Assembly: GCA_013407085.1 (NCBI GenBank)
Contig: JACCGJ010001766.1
Coordinates: 28,816 to 92,815, forward strand
Origin: Atriophallophorus winterbourni
Lineage: Eukaryota > Platyhelminthes > Trematoda > Plagiorchiida > Microphallidae
Direction: 5' to 3'
DNA: 64,000 bases
Shown: positions 47,201 to 60,200 of the stretch, one piece after another
Layout: each line of letters starts with the position of its first letter
Numbering within the stretch: the first letter of the stretch is position 1
Notes under the pieces: generated by a model
Told to the model about the DNA's origin: nothing
Databases searched by the model: none
The model's input: only the letters and a program-made list of their open reading frames with translations
Program-made: the position numbers and the translations under genes

Positions 47201-50200
47201 ATAAGGCCTTTTGTCAAAGTGTACTTACGTCTGAGGCTTTCGAAGCATGGCATATTTTGATAACCATGGACAATGTACAATGTTCCATCTAGAAGAAAAA
47301 TATCTTTTGGAGCAATGGTGTCCAAGTTTGTGCAGCTTATTCTATAACCAGGTGTATATAAGTGTTCATCATTAGAGGAAAACAACCCGGGGGAATGTCC
47401 AATTATCCATCGTAATTTATTTAGCAGCAGAGGGGCGCGTTTGTAAACAGATTCCCAGTATAGACCATTTTTAAAACTACCACAAATCTAGACACTTAGT
47501 TTATTTTTCTTTTACTGTGTACCCCCGGAATTTTTTTTCAAACTTGTATGGGTAGGGAAAGCCAGGATCACGGATGATCTGCGTCATCTTTGACTTTTGC
47601 CTGATCAAGAGGAGTTGGTTTTCTGACGACCAGTCTTGAAATAAACTTAGGTCGTTTTGTAGCACAAAAACAATCATTGATGTTGCTCATTCGCCTTCGT
47701 ATTTTTATGTCATCATCAAACATAACCATCTGGCTGTCATTTGGTGTTGAAAACTCGTTCATGTAGATCAGGGACATTCAAAACACCGATCCTAGCGGAA
47801 CACCGCTAGTGAAATCTATTTGCTTCGACAATAGGCCATCTACACGTATCCATTCATAAAATTTTTCAACTATGCCATGATTCTGTAGCATGTTCGGTGT
47901 AAATTATCATCGACTCTGTCAAAAGCTTTAGAAATCTCACAATAACATCCATGAATACAGTCATCTGCGTCTTTTTACTCGTCCGATCTTTAGGTTCATT
48001 TTTCAGATAATACTTATATAAACGTTCGATATCTCATCATTGCGTTCCGTAGCACCTCTTTATTGAATTTTACTTCGTTAATGTGGCACACTTACAGTCG
48101 CCGTATAATCTCATTAATAATCCAGAAAACACTCAATGGAGTGGAAATGGCTATTATGGAACAATATAAACAAAAAATACTGCCCTGATTGACAATAAAA
48201 AAATTTGTGTAGTATACAAAATAATGTGTATTTATGTACACATACGATACTACTGTCAATTACCAGGCCCTTGAAATTCACCAAAGTCACTTCATTGTTG
48301 AACCAACTTAAGTGGGCGTGTTCGTTCCATCATAAACGATCAGAATTAAAAAGATTCTGCATCATATCATCTTATTTCCATTAAATAAAACGGGTGTTTA
48401 AGTGTTTTCTATTTGAAAATAATATCGAAATCCACTGATTAATCATCTGAAACAGTTCCATTGAAATATAATTAATCAAATTGGTTCGGGAATTATCACG
48501 CTCGTTGTCAAATATTGGACATGATGGGGCCAGCTGCCTACCCACGTTTCGAATAACCATAAGACACTGACCGTAAACAACTTATTAATCACGTCAGACA
48601 CTTTGCTCCTCTTATAAATTAGAATTTTTGTCACGCGAAGCCATGTCATCAATCGTTTTATTCCGTGAACGACCGTTTAAAATGATCTCGATGTTCAGGT
48701 TAAAAATACCAACGCTTTTACTATAAATTTAGTTCGTGGAACATACCTTTAAACGGCTAACGATTCCTTTGCAAATATGATATTTGTTACAAAATATTGA
48801 ACGTATAATAATGAAATTACTACCATTTTATTCATATAAAGTAATCCTGATGTGAATGGATCTGTTATTTAGAAACTCAAAAGTATCCTTTCAATAATGT
48901 TCCAAGCATTCTGTTTTTTACAAATTAAACAACGTTGCCAAATCAATACATATTTTCATATGTGTAGTGTACTAAACTTGTGTTATATAAATAAAACGAA
49001 GGTTACTATGTATAATTTTGTTTAATAATTATTCACTGTTTCTGGTCTCAGTGAATAACAACAAATATCCAGAAGCCGGTTTTGAAGTATAGTTGTGGCG
49101 GCTGTTAGCACCACAACACACCGGTCATTTGAATCTTTTTCAAAAGCTTGACCGAGAATCTGAGTTTCGACATCGTGTTTTTAGGCTTACGATCCCCATT
49201 CAACAGTGGCATTCAAGTAAAACTTCGTTTACTTCGTTTTTCAATATATAAAGTTTTTCTTGATTCGAGAATATACTGCTTGATGAAGGCAAACAGGCAG
49301 AAGCCAGTTGTGAGGTCTAAAAACGGTGGAGACCCAAATTACAAAACACGTTTGTTTTCAGCACAAATATCAATATCAGTTTTTCTTAGTCTGGCAACAT
49401 ATAATCACAGAGGCTCTCAAATAATTCAGGTAGTTTTCATTGACAAGCCAAGCTGGTTAACTTCCGTTATTTTGGAAACACACTTTCGAAATCCCCGGTG
49501 TAATGATTCGCAGCCGAATTGTGGCAAGAAAAATGATCAATTTCTCACTTTTTCAACAAGCGTCTGATATTGTTTATCCAGTATATCGATATCAATTTAT
49601 TTTCAACTAACAATTCATTGATTAGTCACACTGATCTTAAATTGTGACCCATATTTTCATGTAATTTCCACACACACCTCACGAACGGTTTCGTGCTGTT
49701 CACAGTCATTTTGAATCAGCTTTATCCCAATAATATGAGCACCATTTGAGAAGGACAAATTTGAAGTTCAACGATAATAAAATCACGAATTGGCTCAAAT
49801 TACAGATGTTGCTTGGAATTATTCCACCTGATCAAATCAGATGGTGGCTGGATATAATGAGCAGCCCATTTGTGGACCAAGAGTCAATTAGTTGTGATTG
49901 ATGAGTGAGAGTGCGTCCGTGCGTATCACAATCGCTTTTGCTTCAAAAGAGAAAACAAAATCAATTTACTAAAGCGAAAGATAGTCAGGTCATCATCTTC
50001 CGTGAGTGAGCGTGACACGTAGCTCGTTAACGCGATTAGATTATTAAATTACCGATGAAACTCGCCTATGCTCAAAACACGATATATAAATATTCAAGAA
50101 GAAGCATGCAGATTAATTTGATAGCGTTAATGTAAATATAATTAGATATAGCTAGACAGAAACGGAAATGATAATTTTACCAAAATATGACATTAATACG

Positions 50201-51230
50201 AGCGTGAATGTATTATTTGAAACATGAATTGAGAGTAATTCAGCATTCTTTTGCTCAAACGGTTCACATTAAGTTTCAATTAATAGACGCTGCTTTCTGG
50301 AATTAGGCTTTTTTAATCTATAAGGTTACTCCACAAACATTTAATGGTTGCTTAGTGTAGATATGATGTTTCCAATGGGTAAATTAAATAATATTAACAT
50401 TAGCTATTTTGTATATTGTAACAGTAAGACTATACTCAAATGTTCGTGATTAAAGTTTAAACTGAAAGGCAGGCTTTGCTTTCTTGAAAACATATACCCA
50501 ATGAAATACTTCTTCTAGTTAATTTGAAATTCATATGTTTCATGTTTTTTATCACGTTCAATGAGCGAAATGTTGGTCGTTACCGTATTGTACCTAAAAC
50601 GTATACGTACGTAAAATACTTATAATTTTCATACCAATAAAACGGTGACTCTCCCGCTGTAGTCTCACTGGTCCGTGATTGCTTCCGCATCATCGCAAGC
50701 AACTGGATCTACATATTATACATGATTGTTTGCAAATCTCATTTTCATCTGCATACATTATGTTCAAATAAATAAAATAAATAAATGTACAAATAATCAG
50801 TTTATCAGGATTTTTCAATGTGTAGTGAATAGAGGGATCATTATATATGACATGCTTTTATCAATTAAATTTGAAATATAAAGTCTAAGCTAATTTCCAA
50901 TAACACACATACCTCATTTTGAACTCACGTTTTTCATTATTAAATCCCTTAATTTTATAAAGAAATTTGACGATGAAGGGGACACATGTACATCAAAATT
51001 AATACGGAGGCAAATATAGTTTAGTCAGCGACCTAGTTAATATAGATTGACATCATCTCGTGCATATGAAATTTATGGATTGATTTCGAATTTGCCGTTG
51101 TCATAGTGATCGTGTTTCGCATACTCGTTTGTTACGGAATTTGGACCTAAACAGAGGCCATCAATCAGCGCTAGCCTATTCGAATCATGCCGTGCTTATA
51201 TACCACAAAAAAGATTTTAATAAACGATTT

Positions 51231-51274
<44 letters not shown>

Positions 51275-54200
51275 TGAGTAAATTCTCATGATTCCTTAAA
51301 AGAAGAGTGATGTTTCATTATGTATACGAAGGATCACTATAGATAATTCAGCCACGGAAGAGAAAATCAGTTTATAATGCAAAATTAAACTGATTCATTT
51401 TACATAAATAGAGTTTCCTTGGTTAGCTGTTTCGTTAAAAATTATTGTCCGTTACATTTGAAAATTTAAACCTAATTTTAGTCTAAACACTGTATTGATT
51501 TAAATTTTCACAACTTTTAGTTATTTTTTCAACGATAAAATATATTATCAATTAAACGGTATTGTTTCAACATTCCTCGACGTGATAGTCAAAACATAGA
51601 CAAAAATATTCAAAAGAATCTTCCATATACAAACATTTCCGGATTCACGACTAATTTAAATCAACAAAAATTATCGAGTACAATATTCGCCAATCACACG
51701 ACACTGGTAATTTCTTTGGAAAAATAATAATAATAATAATAATTTTATTTGGTCTGGAAATTGTGATTTACTTACTTCTTTCCTATCAAGATAGTCTGTG
51801 CCGAATACGTAATGTGCATGTCTGATGATGCAAATTTAACCGGAATGGTTACTTTGATGTTCGCTGAATGCATGTGAGCAAAATTGAATTATATCAACTA
51901 GAAATCGTTTAGCATTTGCATGTGAACCGTCTTTTGTGCAAGAACTACACACACACATTATACTTTTAATTTCTTAGTTGAAGGCGTTCGCCAAAAGTAT
52001 GCTTCCTGTTCAACAAGTAATTACCAAAGAAATCATTGTATCTCATATTTCAAAAAAAATTTAATGTATAAATTTGAGCATGAATTATGAGTCTTCTGAC
52101 CCTGGTGGAATTGAAATGTATCAGAAAACAGAAATATGCTCTAGGTCATCATTGGTGAAAGTTCAGCATTCAGCTCTGTGTAAAAATGCGTAGACGTGTA
52201 CAGTATCACCACACTTAACTGATGATTGGGCGAGCATCAAACGCTAAAACGGTTGCTTTATTAATGTCGTATTATTTCTCTTAGATTCTTACCTACACGT
52301 CACATATCTAAGTAATTTTTTTATGAACACATTATGAAGCGTTCGTATATGCCAGCGGTCCAAATATATCTGTTTAATCAACAGAATAATTGATTGATTA
52401 AACACGTATAAAATGTGAATGATGAATTCCAAATAATTTTGTTGGTTCATTGCTCTTATGAATAAAGCTGTACAGCTGAAAAGCTGCATGACACGCAGAT
52501 GGCGCATGCATGATTTCGATTCAAACCTCATTGTATGATCCAGGTGGTTAAATTTTGCGTGGATAATCATAAGATGAGCTACTTCTGTGAGTGAACTGTC
52601 GATGAAAATTGTGCATATATTTTACAAGCAGAGAGTAACTGAAACTTTAGTTTGTAATAACATTCACCTATAATTCAATTTTCAAATGTGTCGCCGGAAA
52701 ATTACTGATATCATTAATGAAGCGAAGATAAATAAAAACAGGGATATAAAATTATAGCTTTCTGTATTGTTATTTAGGCTCAAAATACAAGCGATTAGAT
52801 CGCTCGTTAAATTGCTGAAATCGTGATATGGGACTACAAGCAGACAGTTTCATTATATTCCGAAAAAAGCAGCATTATTGTTCCGTGAATTGGTTTAAAA
52901 TATGATAAAATCAGACAAAAGTCATTATCTCTTTTCAAAGGTAAGCGGTTGAAAGTGCGACACTGGGCTCAGTGCTCGACGTCGCTTGCTCGCGTGATTG
53001 CAGAGCTGAACTAAGCAGCGTCACGTCTCGACTCAACTGTATTAAAAGTGTTTACTTTGAACGAAACAGAAAATAACTGGGTTAATAAGAGCGGGAGGTA
53101 CTGTGAGTTTTTTGAATAGAGATTTAAAAATATCAGAGAAACAATGCTGATGGGCCAAGCACTTCATATCGCTTTTTGCATGAATAAACAAATCTCAATC
53201 ATAATTTAAGTGTCTGGAAATTAAATTCAACAGGCGTTTAAAATGTTCATATATGGCCGGAGTGTTTAGCCGGTAGGAATATTCTAAGTGTGTGTAACAC
53301 ATATGACAGGGCGCGAAGTTATTCTCTTGGATTCTTACCTGCACGTTACATATCTAAGTAATTTGTTTTATGAACAGATTATGAAGCGTTCGTATATGCC
53401 AGCCATATAAGCTCATGCTTTTCAGCTTGGTTTGTGCAAATTAAGGGTATTTCTAACGCACAGAACGGTACGAATGCCAGTGACGAATATTTTTAAAATT
53501 TAAATATACGAGAGTTGACATTATTTAGGATTGAGTGACGAGGGTTGGTTACACACTGTGGTTTTGTCGCAGTTTTGCGCGAAGGTACTCCAAGGGATAT
53601 CCCGGAACGTTTAATTTGCTTGGGCGAGACACATCAGATTATTTGCGATGATCGTTGGCGATCTGTCAGTTTATATTGTAATAAGCAGATATGGTTGCGT
53701 CATTCGAGGACAAGTCGCGTTCTCTGTTCTAAAGTCAAATTACGTTGTTTGCAAAGACTCCCGAACACGCAATGCAACATTAACCACGTCATCCTCACGT
53801 TTCACATCAGCTCGACGATTTTGTCCCGATTGACCCCTGAGTTCAATCTGTGCAGCGCTAATTACGTTCATCCACGATTTGCACAGAACAAGAAAATGCC
53901 AATTAGTCAAACGCGTTTATTACGCAAAAGGAACAAACCATCACACATTTATCATATATAGGCAAATCGCATAAACACAACACTGACATCAGCATGTTTG
54001 TCTCGGTTCTCAACTTGGATATTATCTATCAAGCGGATTCATGCAAGTCTTAACCACGCAGCGTTTAATTGACCGACACTGATGAACTACATATCGTTCG
54101 AGAGCGTCTGATGCTGACGATCTTTTAAGGCCTTCGAGAATGTTGTCGCTCGATCCATTCTGGAGCAATTCTTCCGAGGCCCGACCCTCCGAGCTGGTCG

Positions 54201-57200
54201 GCGTCGGTCTTTTCGACACTTACTTCTCTTGTTTTGAGCCAGAGGTGGTGTTCCGTATATCATCCGAATGCTCGTGATTACGACATTCGTTAATGCAGTT
54301 CGCACACCTATAGTATGAATAAAGCTAATGGACATTATTTTGAGTTGAATTGTGGTCGTCTGAACACATAACTAACATTGTACACTACATTTCTTTTTGT
54401 GATGATTGCTAGCTTAGTTCCATCAATATTTTGTAATTTTCCAACAAACATCATAGCATCACGCGAACAACATGAGTACATCTGCAATACATGATATATC
54501 AAAATTTTGGTGTCACGTTGTTACGAACCTTTATGCGTGCATGGCAGGTTTCGAGATTTGCTAGAAAATGGATCATTTTTAAACTAATTTACTATGAATT
54601 GTATCCTTAATCATGCGCACATACAAAATAACCTGAAGATATAACTAATTCGACAACCAATAATAGTTTTAAATAAACATTGCCAGCTTACAGTGGTATT
54701 GTAATAAAAATTTCCGTTGATAAGTTCGAGAGTACTTTTTATCGATAATAATTGTCACTACACCCGGAACGTATTATTTCGTTACAGTTAATCGCAACTG
54801 ATCCCGATGAAGCTGAAAACGGGAGTATTAGCTACTCAATCATGAGTGGAAACGACGCGAGCTTATTTGAACTTGACCAAGTAAGCGGTTGGATGTATTT
54901 ATCACAACCATTTGAACATAGCGACAGCTCTAACTCAGGCCGGCTTACTACGAGACGGGCCGCATCGATTCATCGATTGCACGTTCAAGCTTCAGATCAA
55001 GGAATCCCCCCTCGTACAACCTCCGCGGTGTTGGACATCATCATATTAAAGCAATCGAACAAACGAACAAGTTTCAAGCATGAGAGTATTGCAAAGTCAG
55101 CTGAACCCTACTTCAGTCATCCAAAAATGTCGCCTCGTAGTGGTTTTGATTCTAATGGTTCAACATCAGCCTACTTGGTTTCTTCGGATATCTTGACTTT
55201 GATCATCATGATTGCAGCAACGTTGGCAACCATATTGATTTTTATCATCGCCGTCATCATCATTCGCTGCAAGCGTCCTATTGAGGAGTATCGAAGTCGA
55301 ACACCGTCGAATGAAATTTCGCAATTCAATAATCACAACGAGGATATGGCAGCCAACAGAAATCCCCGGAAGATGCAAACGGAACATTTCTCCGATGAGA
55401 ACGGACGATTTACTAGACGCACATGGCGCTTCTGTTTAAATTTATGTACACAAAATATTTTTTCTAGACGTCATGGAACAGAGTTGAAGAACAAACAAAC
55501 AAATCGTAAGTTGAATTCAAATTTTATAATCGGAATCACCTTCATTGTAAAAATGGGATGTTTTAACACATAAGATACACTTGTCGTTTTGCTCTGCGTG
55601 AAATATTTTACATTTTTTTCAAACACAGTATATTATTTTACAACATCGAGTAATTTGCAGATCAAAATTACTGGTGTTTGCACGTCTGCTTTGTGCATAC
55701 ATCACCGATATTGTTTATTGAGGCACGAAGTGGTTTTTATGGGGTACGTAATGCTGTGCATCAATTTTCCCAAAATCTGATTAACAAATAACAAATGAGC
55801 TTGAATGCGGATTAACTGGTTTGCATCACCCGCCAAAATACATTTCGACAGTGAGTAGATTGTTTTTAGATGAAGGGATTTTGGCAAATGGATACTGGCG
55901 CCAATGCTCATGACTGGCTTTGTAACAAATGGACGAATAAACAAGGGCTCTCAGTTCTCCCACTAATCTATTAGCTGAGTCGGTCGTGCGCTATGAGTAA
56001 ATATCATGGATTAAGCATTATGAGTATGGAACGATGAAATTGCAATGGATGTTTGGGAATGTCCAAGTCCCGGGTAGAATTTTCGAAATTTTAATTGACT
56101 GAAATGGGAATAACCGAAATGAGATTATGTTTATAAGATTAAATATTGGTTATCAGATTTGTTAACCTGTCCGCTTATTAGAGCCGTGATATCGTCGTTA
56201 ATTTGTAAAATATAGTTTTGCTTTCGACATTAAGATTTTCAGTTTTGCTAATTTGCTAACCGTAAATTTTAAAAACGATTGCAAATTTGCACAGATCGAT
56301 TTTCGCCAGTTCGGTAGCATGGAATCCAATGTATTTGACGGGAAAAATGAGCAAAAAGTGCTCATTCTTACTTTAGCATAAAATTCCGTCTTTTCTTTCG
56401 GATTTTTCCGAGGACCGATACTTTTGGACGTGATTCTTATATTTTTAATCGGATTGGTATGAATTTCGGATAGTTAACTGAAATTTTGTCACAACGGATC
56501 TATGCAGACGTTATCCAGCAATGACCTTCACCCCTTTGTAAGCAACAAACGTTGGGTTTTCGTTCCCGTCTCATATGTTTGAACAGCAATTGCGTTCAAG
56601 CTAGTCAACCCTACTGAGTTCACCACTGCCGAAATAATTAGGGGTATAATTCAATGAAAAATTACTTTCATCTCTTCAAATTCGAAAAGCACAGCTGTGT
56701 TCCCAATGAATAGCAAAATCTTTAACCTTGTGACCACAACAATTCCACTCGATAACACACGAATCATTTTTTGGCAGAAAAGAAAGTTTGTGTCAAAATC
56801 GGATTTCTACAACAGCAGCAGCAACGATTAAACTGCTTTTTTACGAAACGTGCCTTGCCTGAAAGAATGCCGAGGTGGTTAAGTCAAAAGTATCATACGC
56901 CCGAGATGCCCACCTTATTGCCACCAAAATGTGAATAATATTTGAATCATGAAGGAATGTTGCATTCAAATAATGAAAAATCCTTGATGTATGCTGCATC
57001 TCTGGCAGTAAAAGGATGAAATTAGAAAACTTGCTACCTTCAACCAATATTCAGGAGTTGAACATGATGTTATTGCGAAAAATTAGAAACGTTGGTTGTT
57101 GTGCGAACTAGGCCGCAAATGTTTATACGAAGAACATGACATATAAACGTCTAGTTGTCGCACTTTCATACTGTATGTTCCATTATTCAATTCAATTCAA

Positions 57201-60200
57201 TTCAATCCAATTTCAATGGACTAAAATGCATATAGCTTTAAAAAATCCACAGAATAATATGGAAACTAAGAATAATATAACAAGCAAAATTGGGATTCGA
57301 AATGAATGTTATTGGCATGATTTCCCAGAACTCCCCCAAATACGACAACACTTTAATAGCATTGTCCATCTTCTGTTCAAAGGATCGAACAATTTCATTT
57401 GTCTTAAATCTCGGTTTCAGCGTTAAATACTGCACAAATCTTACGATTAATATACATGATTCTCACAGAAAAAAATTTATTTGGAATTACCGCATTTTTG
57501 AACGACTACCGTAACACCTATCGTACGGGAGAGGGTGTGTGATTATTGCCTCAATCGAGGCCGGATCACATTTCCTAACCTAATATTCATACAGACCCTT
57601 GTGGTCACTCAATACCACGTCAAACACGTTAGCCCTCGCATTTTACAGCCACTTGTTGATAACATCCTAATTCACACGCATGAGACCAACCTTTACAACT
57701 TTAACCACGCTCGACCATGTATTCCACAACACAAGAAAACGCAAATGCTTCAGTGTTTGAAAGCAAATGACCAAGACAAATCTTGCTAACACATTTCACT
57801 CAACCGGTCTGAGTCGGTTCAGACTTTGGTCTGACTTGTCAATAGATTTCGGGCCAACCAGTTTAATTTATGCCATCACTACTTTTGTCTCTTTTCTCCA
57901 AAATATATGGATTTCACATGGTTGAATAGCGGCGGGCGTTGTCCATCTATCGCTGTTTTCAAAGATGCTGTTATTCGACCCGTTTTGATATAGGTCCATG
58001 GAAAATCGAATTCATGCAGGATCGCCATTGACGTCGTCGGTCTTTTCGATGCTTCAGGCTCTTGTTTTGAGTCGAAGTATGATGTTCCGCATATCATTTG
58101 AGAGTTCATAATAATGCAATTCAGACATTGACATTGTTGTACTCCTGTTCCATCATCCAAGTTCACCACTCTGCGAGTATCACGATGCTCCGTGATTTTT
58201 ACCAGTCCGAATTTCAGATATAAGCAGCTATAACTAGGTGGGAAGCCAAATATGATTTTGTTATTCATGATAAATGTTAGAACTCCATTTGTTCATAACC
58301 TTACCACTGCCTCGCAAGGTGTTAGGAAGCAACACGTCTATAAACAATAGGTCAGCATCACTTGCATGATAATAAAACCGGAGGCCGCTGTTGGTTACCT
58401 GAGTAAAATAAACAATAAACAATTGGAAAATAAATTTTTCGATAATTGCTATGAGAACTTCCATCAAAATTATTTGACAGTTACATCATAGAGCTCTCCC
58501 AAACGGTGTCAAACCAGAACAACATCAGGGAAATGATGTGACCCACTGGGAATGCTGTCCAAGTATACGTCAACCTACCAAGATCCGGATCTTGCTGGGT
58601 CCTACAAATAGATCTAATTCATACTCAATAAGACCATTATAAAGTGCTTGAAAACCTGACTGGCTGAGTTGGCACTTTTTGCGAACAATTTTCTGTATTA
58701 TATCGCTAAACCCGTGCCGTGGCGCTTAATTCAAAAGGTTGATTGTGAACATTTCATTATCACTATAAACCTCCTTCGGTGAAGTAACTCGAGAAGAGAC
58801 GCTGCAGTTCCCTTTTCTTACCACGAGGGTCTCCATTTCACAAAAGTTTTTTCTAACGTTTTCGAACAACTAAAGGCAAGGCGCACTGAACCTAATCTTA
58901 CTGTTTCAACCTGATGACGGCAAAAAGCCAGAAACCGGTAGTGGAGTGTAATTTCGGGGGATGTGAGCAACACGTCACGTAAGTAAAGACAATGTGAAAT
59001 GTATTCGGCGACTAGATTCTTTGAAAATAGTATTAGCGGTTTATTGTTTGCAAACTATAAATTATGTTAACAATGATAGGCTGTTTAGGATTATCCGTTC
59101 AACATTATACTTTGCGCGAGATTCAAATAATCGTTTCAATGTTTAGACCAGTACGAAGCATCCGCAAAATTCATCTGCGTCAACATCTTCATTCGTATGA
59201 ATTTCCATCGCATCAACACCCCAAGACCGGTTTCGCACTTTTTGTACTCATCACTTGGGAACAGTTGGACCAGAATATACATGCCTTGAAACATCGGAGA
59301 CATGGTAAACAAGATATGAACTTGTATCCCACAGTTGGATAAGGTTGGCATGACTAACCTTTTGCGTGCTGCTCGAACCACCATCTGAACAATTTCAAGG
59401 GACAAAGAGGCCCAGAAAATCGCAATTATAATATTAGCTTCCTATTTTTTAACTGAAGTATCCGTCCAGTTTCTTGCTTTTATCCAGATACGTAATTCGT
59501 TGCATACTAAATTCGTTTGCAGTACCATGAATTTATTCATCGATAATTTAGTCTGTGCGGAGCATTCTGTATGCTGAGGAAAGCCATAAAGATGATACCA
59601 ATAATGTTTTTTTCAAAATTTTACCCTGCTTACATATCCCAGATTTAAATTACACAAAATAGTGCATTCATCCCAATACAAAGGGTTACAAACTTTTGTT
59701 TAAATCTTTGCACCCCCACCAAATTATCATAGATTTGAGCATTTCGGCATGTGCTACACGTACGATCAATCAAACAGACATGTCCTGAGCATAGGTTCGG
59801 AAGTGATGAGCCTAATCCGTGAAAATAATCAATATAAACAATAAATGCTGATATAGCAAATGCAATCGCGTCTGAAATTTATTTATCAGATCATAAGTAA
59901 TGCAAGTTAACGAAGTAAGTAAGATTGGGAATTATTATTATTATTATTACTGTCAAGTATACAGCTAATGCCCTGGTAATATTTTATCCCAAAGGATAAC
60001 AAAGCTCTATTAGTTGTACCGAGTTCTATAAAAGTGACTTGTCTAATTGATGTTAAAATAAATTTTGCGGAACTATTTAAATAGGTTTTAATGTAAACAA
60101 ATCAGTGGGGAAAGACGATCAGAAGCCGGCTATTTTGAAGTCATGTAAACTGTAGCCGTGTGGCCTACTCGATGATTTATTTGGCCATTAACTCGTCCAG

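Larger units (their letters stand above)
35217..54787. other. Protocadherin intron 1, 19.6 kb
   Basis: Holds the LINE and hammerhead-repeat relics listed separately (36030-37560, 38070-38230, 42970-43390, 44320-46230, 47570-47960, 49050-49720, 53330-54310). The stretches 38240-42950, 46240-47150, 48000-49030 and 49730-52280 are AT-rich with only microsatellites (TA repeat at 51230-51275, AAT repeat at 51727-51748) and no supported gene. Confidence 0.7.

Noticed and set aside
54087..54335. Minus-strand frame rich in Arg/Lys that looked like a nuclear-localisation segment
   Set aside because: It lies in a dispersed repeat, has no continuation in copy B in the same frame, and shows no domain.
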